Positions 23,888 through 31,542 of a stretch of DNA of 64,000 nt are shown here, one piece after another. Under the pieces are notes generated by a model, which worked only from the letters and a program-made list of their open reading frames with translations, did not search any database and had not been told where the DNA came from. A program made the translations under genes and the position numbers. How positions within the stretch are numbered: the first letter of the stretch is position 1; every line of letters begins with the position of its first letter. Where the stretch lies: the NCBI GenBank assembly GCA_040392005.1, contig JBEBWT010000001.1, positions 1 to 64,000 of the forward strand, read 5' to 3'. This DNA is from DASRQK01 sp040392005. Its GTDB lineage: Bacteria; Bacteroidota; Bacteroidia; Sphingobacteriales; Sphingobacteriaceae.

Positions 23888-26305
23888 CTATTCATCCCGC
23901 AGCGCATCCACCGGATTGGCCACTGCCGCCTGGATTGTTTTTGTCGCCAGGATAAGTCCGGCTATCAGCAGCATTCCAATACAAGAAACTGCAAATATCC
24001 ACCAGTCTATGGCTGTTTTATAGGCAAAATTGTCCAGCCACTGATGCAGGAAGTACCAGGCGATCGGAATAGCGATCAAGCTGGCGATTAGCACCAGTAT
24101 CAGGAGATTTCTGCCCAGCAGATAGACCAATTGGCCGACACTGGCTCCCAGGATTTTCCGGATACCGATTTCCTTTGTTCTGCTTTTGGTAATAAACAGG
24201 GCCAGACCTAAGAGTCCAAGGCAGGCGATCAGGATGGAAAGGCCTACCGACCATTGCAATAATCTGGACAATTGCAGTTCAGTCTGGTAAAATTTCGCTA
24301 CCGTTTCATCCAAAAATGTATATTCAAAGGGCTCTTCGGGATAAATTTCATTGAAAGCTGCGGTGATTTTTTCCAATGCTCTTTTCCAGGTGGCAGGGTG
24401 ATCTTTATCAAGTGCAATATGCATGACATAACCTCTTTTCTCACCCCAATACATGGTCGGCCGGATGGTCGAATGGATCGATTCGATATTGAAATCTTTC
24501 ATGACGCCGACAATGGTATAGGCCCCCTGGCCAAAGGTTTTGCCCAGCGCATCTTCCGGACCATCCACTTTTATGAGGGACAACATGCTTTCATTGATCA
24601 GTGCCTCATACCCACTATCCAACAGCCTGATATTCCGCCCGGCGATCAGTGGGATCTGATAGACATCGAGGTATTGCGTATCTCCATTCCTGCTGTCAAA
24701 TGAAATCTCGGAATCTTCGTGCTCATCGTAGCTCATGCTATTGCTCATACTGCCATCAAATGCCGGGGATTGGTTGCCCAGACTCAAGGCTTTGACTTCG
24801 GGAATTTCGGCAAGTTTATTTTTCAATACCTGTGGTTTGTCCGAACCGGGGTTGAAAAGACCATCCATCACATAGAAATTGACAATGGCCTCTTTTTGGA
24901 ATCCCATGTCTTTATTGATCGCATAGGAAATCTGCTTGCTGACCACCAGTACAGAGATCAGAAAGATCTGTGCAATGATAAATTGAAATACGGTCAATCC
25001 CTTTCTGATCAGTGCGCTGCGGCTTTGGCTGTTGTTTTTGCTGATTTGATTTTTGAGTGCCAGGGCCGGTGCAAAATTGGTCATGACCCAGGCCGGATAG
25101 AACCCTGCCAAAACCGTGATCACGATCAGTTGGGCAATGAGGAATAAAGACATATAGTTCCATGGAAGCAGGTATATGTTGATGGCTTTGGGGATAAAAC
25201 CACTGAATGCCTGGAGCAGGATGGGCAGTAACAGAATAGAAAATAGCGTGGCAGCAAATGTGATCAGAAAGGTCTCTGTCAAAAATTGGCGGACCAGCAT
25301 ATTTTTGCGGCTGCCCAGTGTCTTTCTGATACCTACTTCCTTGGCGCGGTCAATGGATTGCGCAGTGGAAAGATTGATAAAATTGATGGCCCCCAAAATC
25401 AACAAAAATAAGGCAAGCAGCATCAAATTCCTCAATGTGGATGTTTTTGCTGCTGAATAATTATAATCTGCATTGAAATGCACATCACTTAAAGGCTGCA
25501 AGACAAAATGGTCTTTTGAGCCGGATTGAGTTTTTGGTTTTCTTGTTTCAATGAGTTTGGCGATCGCTTCTTCTACCTGCTTGGGATTATTGGATTTTTC
25601 ATTTAGCAATAATAAAGCCTGATTTGCAGACATATATTGATTCCAGCCATCCCAACTATGCAATTTCCGTAAGTTTTCGTTATTTGCGATCGTTGCCACA
25701 GAAAAGATGACATTGTATTTAAAATCTGAGTTTGCTTTTGTTTCTTTATAAATCCCGGTGATTTCCATCAAAATACTGTCAGAAAACAGCAATGTTTTTC
25801 CCAGCGCTTCTGAGGCTGTCAATTCCGGATAATAACGGATCAGATTCTCTTCAGAAAGCACCAATGTATTTGGCTCATTAAGAGACAGTGCATTTCCAGC
25901 CAACCATTCGTGCGGAAAGACATCGAAATAAGCACTATTGCTAAAGATGACGGCCTGCTCACTGGGAAATACCTGTGTCTGCGTTTGATCTTGAGGATGG
26001 GTCTTGATTTTTGGCTGCATGGCCCTCAAAAGCGGTACCACGGCATCCACACCGGGCAAATCTTCTTCCATGGCCCGGATCAGGGGGACGAGCACAGCCG
26101 CAGTTTTGAATTCTCCCGCACTTACCGGACGGTAAACCCGATCCCCATCGGGTAAATGTTTATCAAAAGAATAATCATGGTGAACCATCAGGAAAATGAC
26201 CAGTGTAGCTGATATCCCGATGGAAAGGCTTAATATATTGATCGCCGCGAAAAGCTTGTTCTTTCTCAGGTGGCGATAACTGGTGACCAGCATGTTTTTG
26301 ATCAT
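23888..26305 (-). CDS. ABC permease 4, two-domain MacB/FtsX type
   Basis: The 805-residue permease begins MIKNMLVTSYRHLRKNK, differing from the MIRNYFKTAWR start of its neighbours. Half 1 carries GAINFINLSTAQSIDRAKEV and GIRKTLGSRKNML. Half 2 carries KEIGIRKILGASVGQLVYLL, and it ends NPVDALRDE. The first periplasmic domain contains a DYSFDKHLPDGDRVYRPVS motif typical of this class. It is the middle gene of the 5-4-3 operon; the 69-bp spacer to permease 5 contains a five-base tandem repeat. Confidence 0.92.
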   Translation of the reverse strand: MIKNMLVTSYRHLRKNKLFAAINILSLSIGISATLVIFLMVHHDYSFDKHLPDGDRVYRPVSAGEFKTAAVLVPLIRAMEEDLPGVDAVVPLLRAMQPKIKTHPQDQTQTQVFPSEQAVIFSNSAYFDVFPHEWLAGNALSLNEPNTLVLSEENLIRYYPELTASEALGKTLLFSDSILMEITGIYKETKANSDFKYNVIFSVATIANNENLRKLHSWDGWNQYMSANQALLLLNEKSNNPKQVEEAIAKLIETRKPKTQSGSKDHFVLQPLSDVHFNADYNYSAAKTSTLRNLMLLALFLLILGAINFINLSTAQSIDRAKEVGIRKTLGSRKNMLVRQFLTETFLITFAATLFSILLLPILLQAFSGFIPKAINIYLLPWNYMSLFLIAQLIVITVLAGFYPAWVMTNFAPALALKNQISKNNSQSRSALIRKGLTVFQFIIAQIFLISVLVVSKQISYAINKDMGFQKEAIVNFYVMDGLFNPGSDKPQVLKNKLAEIPEVKALSLGNQSPAFDGSMSNSMSYDEHEDSEISFDSRNGDTQYLDVYQIPLIAGRNIRLLDSGYEALINESMLSLIKVDGPEDALGKTFGQGAYTIVGVMKDFNIESIHSTIRPTMYWGEKRGYVMHIALDKDHPATWKRALEKITAAFNEIYPEEPFEYTFLDETVAKFYQTELQLSRLLQWSVGLSILIACLGLLGLALFITKSRTKEIGIRKILGASVGQLVYLLGRNLLILVLIASLIAIPIAWYFLHQWLDNFAYKTAIDWWIFAVSCIGMLLIAGLILATKTIQAAVANPVDALRDE

Positions 26306-26332
26306 TTCTGTATGGTTTAAATTTTTCCTGAT

Positions 26333-26352
26333 TCTAATCTAATCTAATCTAA
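26333..26352. repeat. TCTAA tandem repeat (four units) between permeases 5 and 4
   Basis: Four perfect copies of TCTAA lie in the short spacer between two tandem permease genes. Slippage would change only spacer length, since no reading frame crosses it. Confidence 0.8.
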
Positions 26353-26374
26353 TTTATCTGCCGATTTGTTCTCC

Positions 26375-28816
26375 TTATTCATCCCTCAGCGAATCCACCG
26401 GATTGGCCACAGCCGCCCGGATCGCCTGCCCACTCACGGTCAGCAGGGCAACGGCCAGCGCAACCAGCCCGGCCAGTGCGAACACCCACCACTGGACATC
26501 GATGCGGTAGGTAAAATCCTCCAGCCACTTGTTCATCAACCACCAGGCGATCGGTGAAGCGATGAGCGCAGCGATCAGCACCAACTGGACATAATCTACG
26601 GAAAACAGACGGACAATACTGGTGACCGAGGCACCTAATACCTTGCGAACACCGATCTCTTTGGTACGCTGTCCGGTAGCGTGTACGATCATGCCATAGA
26701 CCCCCAGGGCGGCAAGAAAGAGCATCAAAGAACTGAACAGACCCAACAATTGTTGCTGTTTGGCTTCTTTTTCATATTGTGCATCGACAAGGGATTGGAG
26801 ATGATCCAACTGGAAAGGTTTGTCCGGGTGGAATTGCTTCCATACCTGATGGACGGCCGATGCGACAGCAGCTTCCTGTCCGGGCGTAACCGCTATCAGG
26901 AAATTGGCATAGGTCGGCTCTTCATCTACCATGACGACCGTCAGCGGTACCGGGTCGTGCAGGGATCTGGTATGGAAATCTTCGATGATCCCTATCGGAA
27001 TGATATCCAGATCCTTGATTGGGTGTCCCAATTCGGTGACATCAAACATGGCTGCCGTACTTTTTGTGATCAGGGCCTTTGCTTGCTGCATTTGGTGCAG
27101 TTTGTCTTCCTCATTGCCAGAGAAAAATTTCTGTAAATTAAAGCCGGTATTCCTTTCCCTCTCGTCGAAAAAACGACCCTCCAGTAATTTGAAACCAAGC
27201 ACCGAGGCAAAATCAGTATCACCTGCCATAAAGTTCACCTCTGTTTTTTCTTCAGGATTCCGGGGGTTGGTGACGTATTTTGACATCGAACCCGTACCTA
27301 TCGTGGGTGTCCAGCCGGCCAGACTGACCTGCTGTACACCTGGTATCCGGGAGATTTCATGTTTCAGGGCCCCTGCACTGCTGCCCGGAGCAAACTGTGG
27401 GATATTGAGTACATGTGCTGCCTCATACCCAAGTGATTTTTCCTGCATGAATTGCATCTGCCTCCATACAGTGGCCATACCTATGAGCACCAGGATGGCT
27501 ATCCCAAACTGGGAAACGATCAGGGATTTGCGCACCAGAGTGCCGGTATATTTGCCGGTACCCAATTGATTTTTTAATGTATGGATGATTTTTTCTCCGG
27601 AAAGTACCCAGGCGGGGTAAACTCCGGTGAGCAGGCTGATCAGCAACAAGGATGAAAGCAGCGTGATCGCCGTCAGGCTGCTTCCCAGCAGATGGAGCGT
27701 CAAACCATGACCGATAAATTTTTCAAGACTACCAAGGGCCAGCATATACAACAGGCTGGCTGCCAGTCCCGAGAGCACAAAAAACAGGAGGGATTCAGTC
27801 AGAAATTGACCGATCAGTTGTTTGCGGCCCGCACCCAGGACTTTGCGGACTCCTGTTTCACGCATTCTCCTGATGGCCCCGGCGGTACTCAAATTGATAA
27901 AATTGATGCAGGCGATTGTTAGCAGCAGAATGGACACACCCGAAAATATATAGATATTGCCCGGATTCCCTTTGCCCCGTTGGAAAGCAAAGTCCGAGTG
28001 CAGGTAAATTTTTTCGATCGGCTGGAATTGATAGATAGGCAGCCTTTGTAACTGTGCTTCGGTCGCTTCCGTCAGGTATCCCCGGTACCATCGATTGGCT
28101 TTTTCCGTGAAAGCAGCCATATCCGTACCCGGTTTCATCAGCATCAGTTGTTCATCATAAAACCCCCAGGGGGACAGATTCAGTTCCATGGTTCTCGGCC
28201 GGGTGAGCTGCAGCCCCTCTGCCCTCAGGTAAGTATTCTGCGGCAGATTAGCCATCACACCGGTGATCAGAAAAGGACTGGGTTCATCGTTGTAACCAGA
28301 TACGCTGTAAATGGTTTTCCCCACAGGGTTTTCATTGGGCTTAAAGTGCTTGTCTCTGAAACTTTCACTGATGACCAGATTGGCCTGTCCGGCTACATAT
28401 TCCTGCGGATGACCCTCCAATATATGAATGTCAAGCAGTTTCCAGACATTGGTGTCAGCCTGGACCAACTGCATCTCGATGCTTTGATCATCTTCTTTTT
28501 TCAATCTGAATTGATTTTCCCAGGTTCTGACGCTTGCCACCGCTTCCACTTCGGGGAAGTTGTTCTTAAATTCATTGCCCAGATTGGCCAGTGCCGAGGC
28601 ACTTTTCCCCATAAGGCCTGCCGTATCCACCGTAAGGATCCGGTAAAGATCGTCTTTCCGGCTCCAGTGTTTATCATAAGAAAGATCATCCAGTACCACC
28701 GTCGCCATCAGCATACAGGCGGTCAGGCCGATCGTCAGTCCGAGGATATTGATGGCGGCGTAAGTCCTGTTTTTGTTGATATTCCGCCAGGCAGTTTTGA
28801 TATAGTTTCTGATCAT
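26375..28816 (-). CDS. ABC permease 5, two-domain MacB/FtsX type
   Basis: About 813 residues from MIRNYIKTAWRNINKNRTY; the in-frame extension to 28858 runs into the promoter. TM1 is about 21-44, followed by DDLSYDKHWSRKDDLYRIL. Half 1 has ACINFINLSTAGAIRRMRET and GVRKVLGAGRKQL. Half 2 has TKEIGVRKVLGASVTSIV, and it ends NPVDSLRDE. It is the first gene of a three-permease operon (5-4-3), with a strong sigma-54-type promoter and dyads D upstream. It is closest to permease 2 in the periplasmic regions. Confidence 0.92.
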   Translation of the reverse strand: MIRNYIKTAWRNINKNRTYAAINILGLTIGLTACMLMATVVLDDLSYDKHWSRKDDLYRILTVDTAGLMGKSASALANLGNEFKNNFPEVEAVASVRTWENQFRLKKEDDQSIEMQLVQADTNVWKLLDIHILEGHPQEYVAGQANLVISESFRDKHFKPNENPVGKTIYSVSGYNDEPSPFLITGVMANLPQNTYLRAEGLQLTRPRTMELNLSPWGFYDEQLMLMKPGTDMAAFTEKANRWYRGYLTEATEAQLQRLPIYQFQPIEKIYLHSDFAFQRGKGNPGNIYIFSGVSILLLTIACINFINLSTAGAIRRMRETGVRKVLGAGRKQLIGQFLTESLLFFVLSGLAASLLYMLALGSLEKFIGHGLTLHLLGSSLTAITLLSSLLLISLLTGVYPAWVLSGEKIIHTLKNQLGTGKYTGTLVRKSLIVSQFGIAILVLIGMATVWRQMQFMQEKSLGYEAAHVLNIPQFAPGSSAGALKHEISRIPGVQQVSLAGWTPTIGTGSMSKYVTNPRNPEEKTEVNFMAGDTDFASVLGFKLLEGRFFDERERNTGFNLQKFFSGNEEDKLHQMQQAKALITKSTAAMFDVTELGHPIKDLDIIPIGIIEDFHTRSLHDPVPLTVVMVDEEPTYANFLIAVTPGQEAAVASAVHQVWKQFHPDKPFQLDHLQSLVDAQYEKEAKQQQLLGLFSSLMLFLAALGVYGMIVHATGQRTKEIGVRKVLGASVTSIVRLFSVDYVQLVLIAALIASPIAWWLMNKWLEDFTYRIDVQWWVFALAGLVALAVALLTVSGQAIRAAVANPVDSLRDE

Positions 28817-28845
28817 AATTGTGTCAGCTTTTTTATGTAGTGAAT

Positions 28846-28861
28846 TACCAATTATCAAGCC
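28846..28861 (-). promoter_or_regulatory. Candidate sigma-54 promoter of the permease 5-4-3 operon
   Basis: The minus strand reads GGCTTGATAATTGGTA, with GG and TTGG at -24/-12 spacing. A TTGATTTACA block shared with other regulon promoters lies just upstream. The GG is 74 bp from the centre of dyads D, and the leader is about 20 nt. Confidence 0.65.
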
Positions 28862-28916
28862 TTTGATTTAATGTGCTGTAAATCAAATATATATTTATTT
28901 AATCAGAGTGCCGAAC

Positions 28917-28953
28917 TGTCCGCTTGTGAACAGGGTGTGTCCGGAAACGAACA
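28917..28953 (-). promoter_or_regulatory. Tandem activator dyads D (UAS) for permeases 5-4-3
   Basis: Sites at 28917 (TGTCCGCTTGTGAACA) and 28938 (TGTCCGGAAACGAACA), 21 bp apart. Confidence 0.7.
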
Positions 28954-29053
28954 GTGTTCGTGTATTTTATATTGGGCTGCGACTTGTAACCTTTTCGACC
29001 GTCATTTACCCTAATGGGGTATAATCGAAAAAAATTAACAAAATAAAGAAGAG

Positions 29054-29437
29054 ATGGAAAAAAAATCTAATCCGACACTGAATCAAGTATATGTCCTGTT
29101 GAAATATACCTTTGTGATCGTACCTATTGTAGCGGGAGCTGACAAATTCACCAATCTGCTGACCGACTGGCCACAGTACCTGAATCCCGATATGGCTGGA
29201 ATGTTGCCTTTCTCCGGCACCGTGTTTATGATGATCGTGGGTGTTATCGAGATTATTGCGGGTATCATTGTTTTGAAAAATCCGTATATTGGGGGAGTCA
29301 TTGTTGCTGCCTGGCTTACTCTGATTGCACTGACATTGCTGATTGGCTTTCATTATGCAGATGTTGCTGTGCGTGATCTGGTGATGGCCATAGCCGCATT
29401 CTCCATGGCAAAAATATCCAGAATAGTCAATCAATGA
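29054..29437 (+). CDS. DoxX-like four-helix membrane protein
   Basis: A 127-residue protein with four hydrophobic segments (about 16-33, 53-75, 80-98, 105-122). Features reminiscent of the DoxX/DoxD group are IVAGADKFTNLLTDWPQYL, the GVIEIIAGIIVLKNPYIGG hairpin and the charged ends of the helices. Enzymatic function is unknown. It precedes an ECF sigma gene by one base, so the two are translated together. A TGTAACC-TTTT sequence at 28985-28995 could belong to an ECF-type promoter for the pair. Confidence 0.75.
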   Translation: MEKKSNPTLNQVYVLLKYTFVIVPIVAGADKFTNLLTDWPQYLNPDMAGMLPFSGTVFMMIVGVIEIIAGIIVLKNPYIGGVIVAAWLTLIALTLLIGFHYADVAVRDLVMAIAAFSMAKISRIVNQ

Positions 29438-29438
29438 T

Positions 29439-30080
29439 ATGTGTCACGATGAACAATTGACAGAAACAGCGATTATCACGCGTATTCTCGAAGGAGAGAA
29501 GACGCTTTATGAACTTATAGTCCGGCGTTTTAATTCTTATTTATATAAAATTGGCAGGTCGTATAATTTCAATCATGAAGATACGCAGGATTTAATGCAG
29601 GACACTTATGTTGACGCTTATAAAAGTTTATCCCAATTTGAGCACTACTCCAGTTTCAAAACCTGGCTTATCCGCATTATGCTGAACAATTGTTACCATA
29701 AAAAGCAGAAGTTCAGTTTTAAGAATGAACATGCCAGAGAGATTAAAAATGAGCATTTGATACCGATGTTTAACCACGCCGAACACGATGCCAACAAGCA
29801 GATTTTCAACCGTGAATTGGGGCATGTGATCGAAAAATCCCTGGCACAGATTCCCGAGGATTACCGTATGGTTTTTTCCTTGAGGGAAATGAACGGCCTG
29901 AATGTCGCCGAAACCGCAGAATTGCTCCAAATCAGCCCTAATAATGTCAAAGTGAGGCTCAACCGGGCTAAAACCATGTTGCGAAAGGAAATGGAGAAAT
30001 CATATTCGGCCTCGGAACTGTATGAATTCAATCTTATCTATTGTGATGCGATGGTCGATCGGGTGTTGCGGAAGATATAG
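29439..30080 (+). CDS. ECF-type RNA polymerase sigma factor
   Basis: The 213-residue sigma-70 family protein has region 2 (YELIVRRFNSYLYKIGRSYN, then DTQDLMQDTYVDAYKSL and SFKTWLIRIMLNN) and region 4 (LAQIPEDYRMVFSLREMNGL, then VAETAELLQISPNNVKVRLN). A 30-residue C-terminal tail follows region 4. No anti-sigma gene is adjacent; instead the DoxX-like membrane protein is directly upstream. It could be autoregulated. It is not sigma-54 and is not expected to read the permease promoters. Confidence 0.92.
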   Translation: MCHDEQLTETAIITRILEGEKTLYELIVRRFNSYLYKIGRSYNFNHEDTQDLMQDTYVDAYKSLSQFEHYSSFKTWLIRIMLNNCYHKKQKFSFKNEHAREIKNEHLIPMFNHAEHDANKQIFNRELGHVIEKSLAQIPEDYRMVFSLREMNGLNVAETAELLQISPNNVKVRLNRAKTMLRKEMEKSYSASELYEFNLIYCDAMVDRVLRKI

Positions 30081-30237
30081 GCAAGACCGCCATTTTCTAT
30101 TACTATTGCTCGCTTTCTGGTTGTAATTGTTTAATTTCTGATTGTTATAAATATATTAATAACTTTTTGTTTTTTTACTTATATTATAATTATAACTTTA
30201 TGTATATTTGTCCATTATTGTAAATATACTTATAATT

Positions 30238-31455
30238 ATGACAGAGATTGCAGAAGGATTTATTCCGCGTCCAATGTATTTAAACCGTGTGAAGCCATTC
30301 ATCGGTAAAAATCTGGTGAAAGTATTCACCGGGCAGCGCCGGGTGGGTAAGAGCTATTTGCTGTTTCAAATAATAGATGAAATCAAATCGCAGGACCCTG
30401 CCGCTACTTTTATTTATATCAATAAGGAAGACCTTGCGTTTGCGCATTTGCGGAATGCTGAAGATCTGAATACATACATATTGGCACATAAAGCCAGTGA
30501 GGGAAAGACCTATGTCTTTATTGATGAAATTCAGGATATAGCGGATTTTGAATTGGCCCTTCGATCTTTGCTCCTTGACCACAGCCTGGATCTCTATTGC
30601 ACCGGCAGTAATGCCAATTTGTTGTCGGGAGATATTGCAGGTAACCTGAGCGGTCGATCTATTGAGATGACAGTATATAGCTTATCTTATCAGGAGTTTT
30701 TAGTTTTTCATGCGCTTAAAGATAGTGAGGAAGCATTATCAGCTTATTTGAAATACGGAGGATTACCTTATCTGCGGAACCTGTCTTTGAAGGACGAAAT
30801 CGCTTTCGAATATCTGAAAAACATTTATTCTACCATTATATTTCGGGATGTGATCAATCGTTATGCCCTCAGAAATGCAGCTTTTTTGGAGCAATTGGTG
30901 CTTTTTCTGGCGTCAAACACAGGTAGTATCTTTTCAGCCAAGCGAATCAGTGACTTTCTCAAATCACAACAGGTCAATATCGCCCCCAATCAGGTACAGA
31001 CCTATTTACGCCATTTGGCCAGTGCTTTCCTCATCCACCCGGTAAAGCGGTACGATCTTGTGGGCAAGCGGATTTTTGAAGTCGGGGAAAAATACTACTT
31101 TGAAAATTTGGGCATTCGGAATGCGCTTTGGGGGTATCGGCTCAAAGACCTTGGCAAAATAATGGAGAATGTGATTTACAATCATTTACTGCTTTCGGGT
31201 TACACTGTTGAGGTGGGAATTGTGGGCGATCATGAAATAGATTTTGTCGCCAAAAAGGCGGGTGAGCGGGTGTATATTCAGGTTGCATTGACCCTTTTGG
31301 AAGAAAAGACGATCAAACGGGAATTCGGTAATTTACAGAGAATAAAAGATAACTATCCAAAAATGGTAGTCACCATGGATAGTTTTTCCGGAAATTCTGT
31401 GGAGGGTATCACGGCATTGTCGTTGCGTGAATTTTTAACTGACAAGTGGTGTTAA
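30238..31455 (+). CDS. AAA ATPase with DUF4143 C-terminal domain (second copy type)
   Basis: About 405 residues from the ATG at 30238 (MTEIAEGFIPRPMYLN); an earlier in-frame start at 30208 is less typical. Walker A is GQRRVGKSYLL (32-42), Walker B TYVFIDEIQDI (about 91-101), and the sensor is LYCTGSNANLL. The C-terminal DUF4143 part has the nuclease-like EIDFVAKKAG strand. It is only distantly related to the 20098-21294 protein but has the same architecture. Its last codons overlap the stop codon of a 16-codon permease vestige on the opposite strand. Confidence 0.86.
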   Translation: MTEIAEGFIPRPMYLNRVKPFIGKNLVKVFTGQRRVGKSYLLFQIIDEIKSQDPAATFIYINKEDLAFAHLRNAEDLNTYILAHKASEGKTYVFIDEIQDIADFELALRSLLLDHSLDLYCTGSNANLLSGDIAGNLSGRSIEMTVYSLSYQEFLVFHALKDSEEALSAYLKYGGLPYLRNLSLKDEIAFEYLKNIYSTIIFRDVINRYALRNAAFLEQLVLFLASNTGSIFSAKRISDFLKSQQVNIAPNQVQTYLRHLASAFLIHPVKRYDLVGKRIFEVGEKYYFENLGIRNALWGYRLKDLGKIMENVIYNHLLLSGYTVEVGIVGDHEIDFVAKKAGERVYIQVALTLLEEKTIKREFGNLQRIKDNYPKMVVTMDSFSGNSVEGITALSLREFLTDKWC

Positions 31456-31499
31456 ACCCGCATGATGCGCCAGACGGTTTTGAAATAGTGCCTGATCAT
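31452..31499 (-). pseudogene. Vestige of a permease 5' end
   Basis: The minus strand encodes MIRHYFKTVWRIMRV then a stop, clearly the conserved start MIRNYFKTAWR of the permeases. It is preceded by the usual permease leader ending (ATTATG). It lies 44 bp beyond permease 6, where a third gene of the 7-6 operon would start. The rest of that gene is gone and the oppositely oriented DUF4143 ATPase gene occupies the place. Confidence 0.65.
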
Positions 31500-31542
31500 A
31501 ATTGTATCTTTATCCAATATCCTTACTCCATTATCCAACATG

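Noticed and set aside
29439..30080. The ECF sigma factor as the regulator of the permease promoters
   Set aside because: The permease promoters have -24/-12 spacing with upstream dyads, a sigma-54 arrangement. ECF sigma factors use -35/-10 elements without enhancers.
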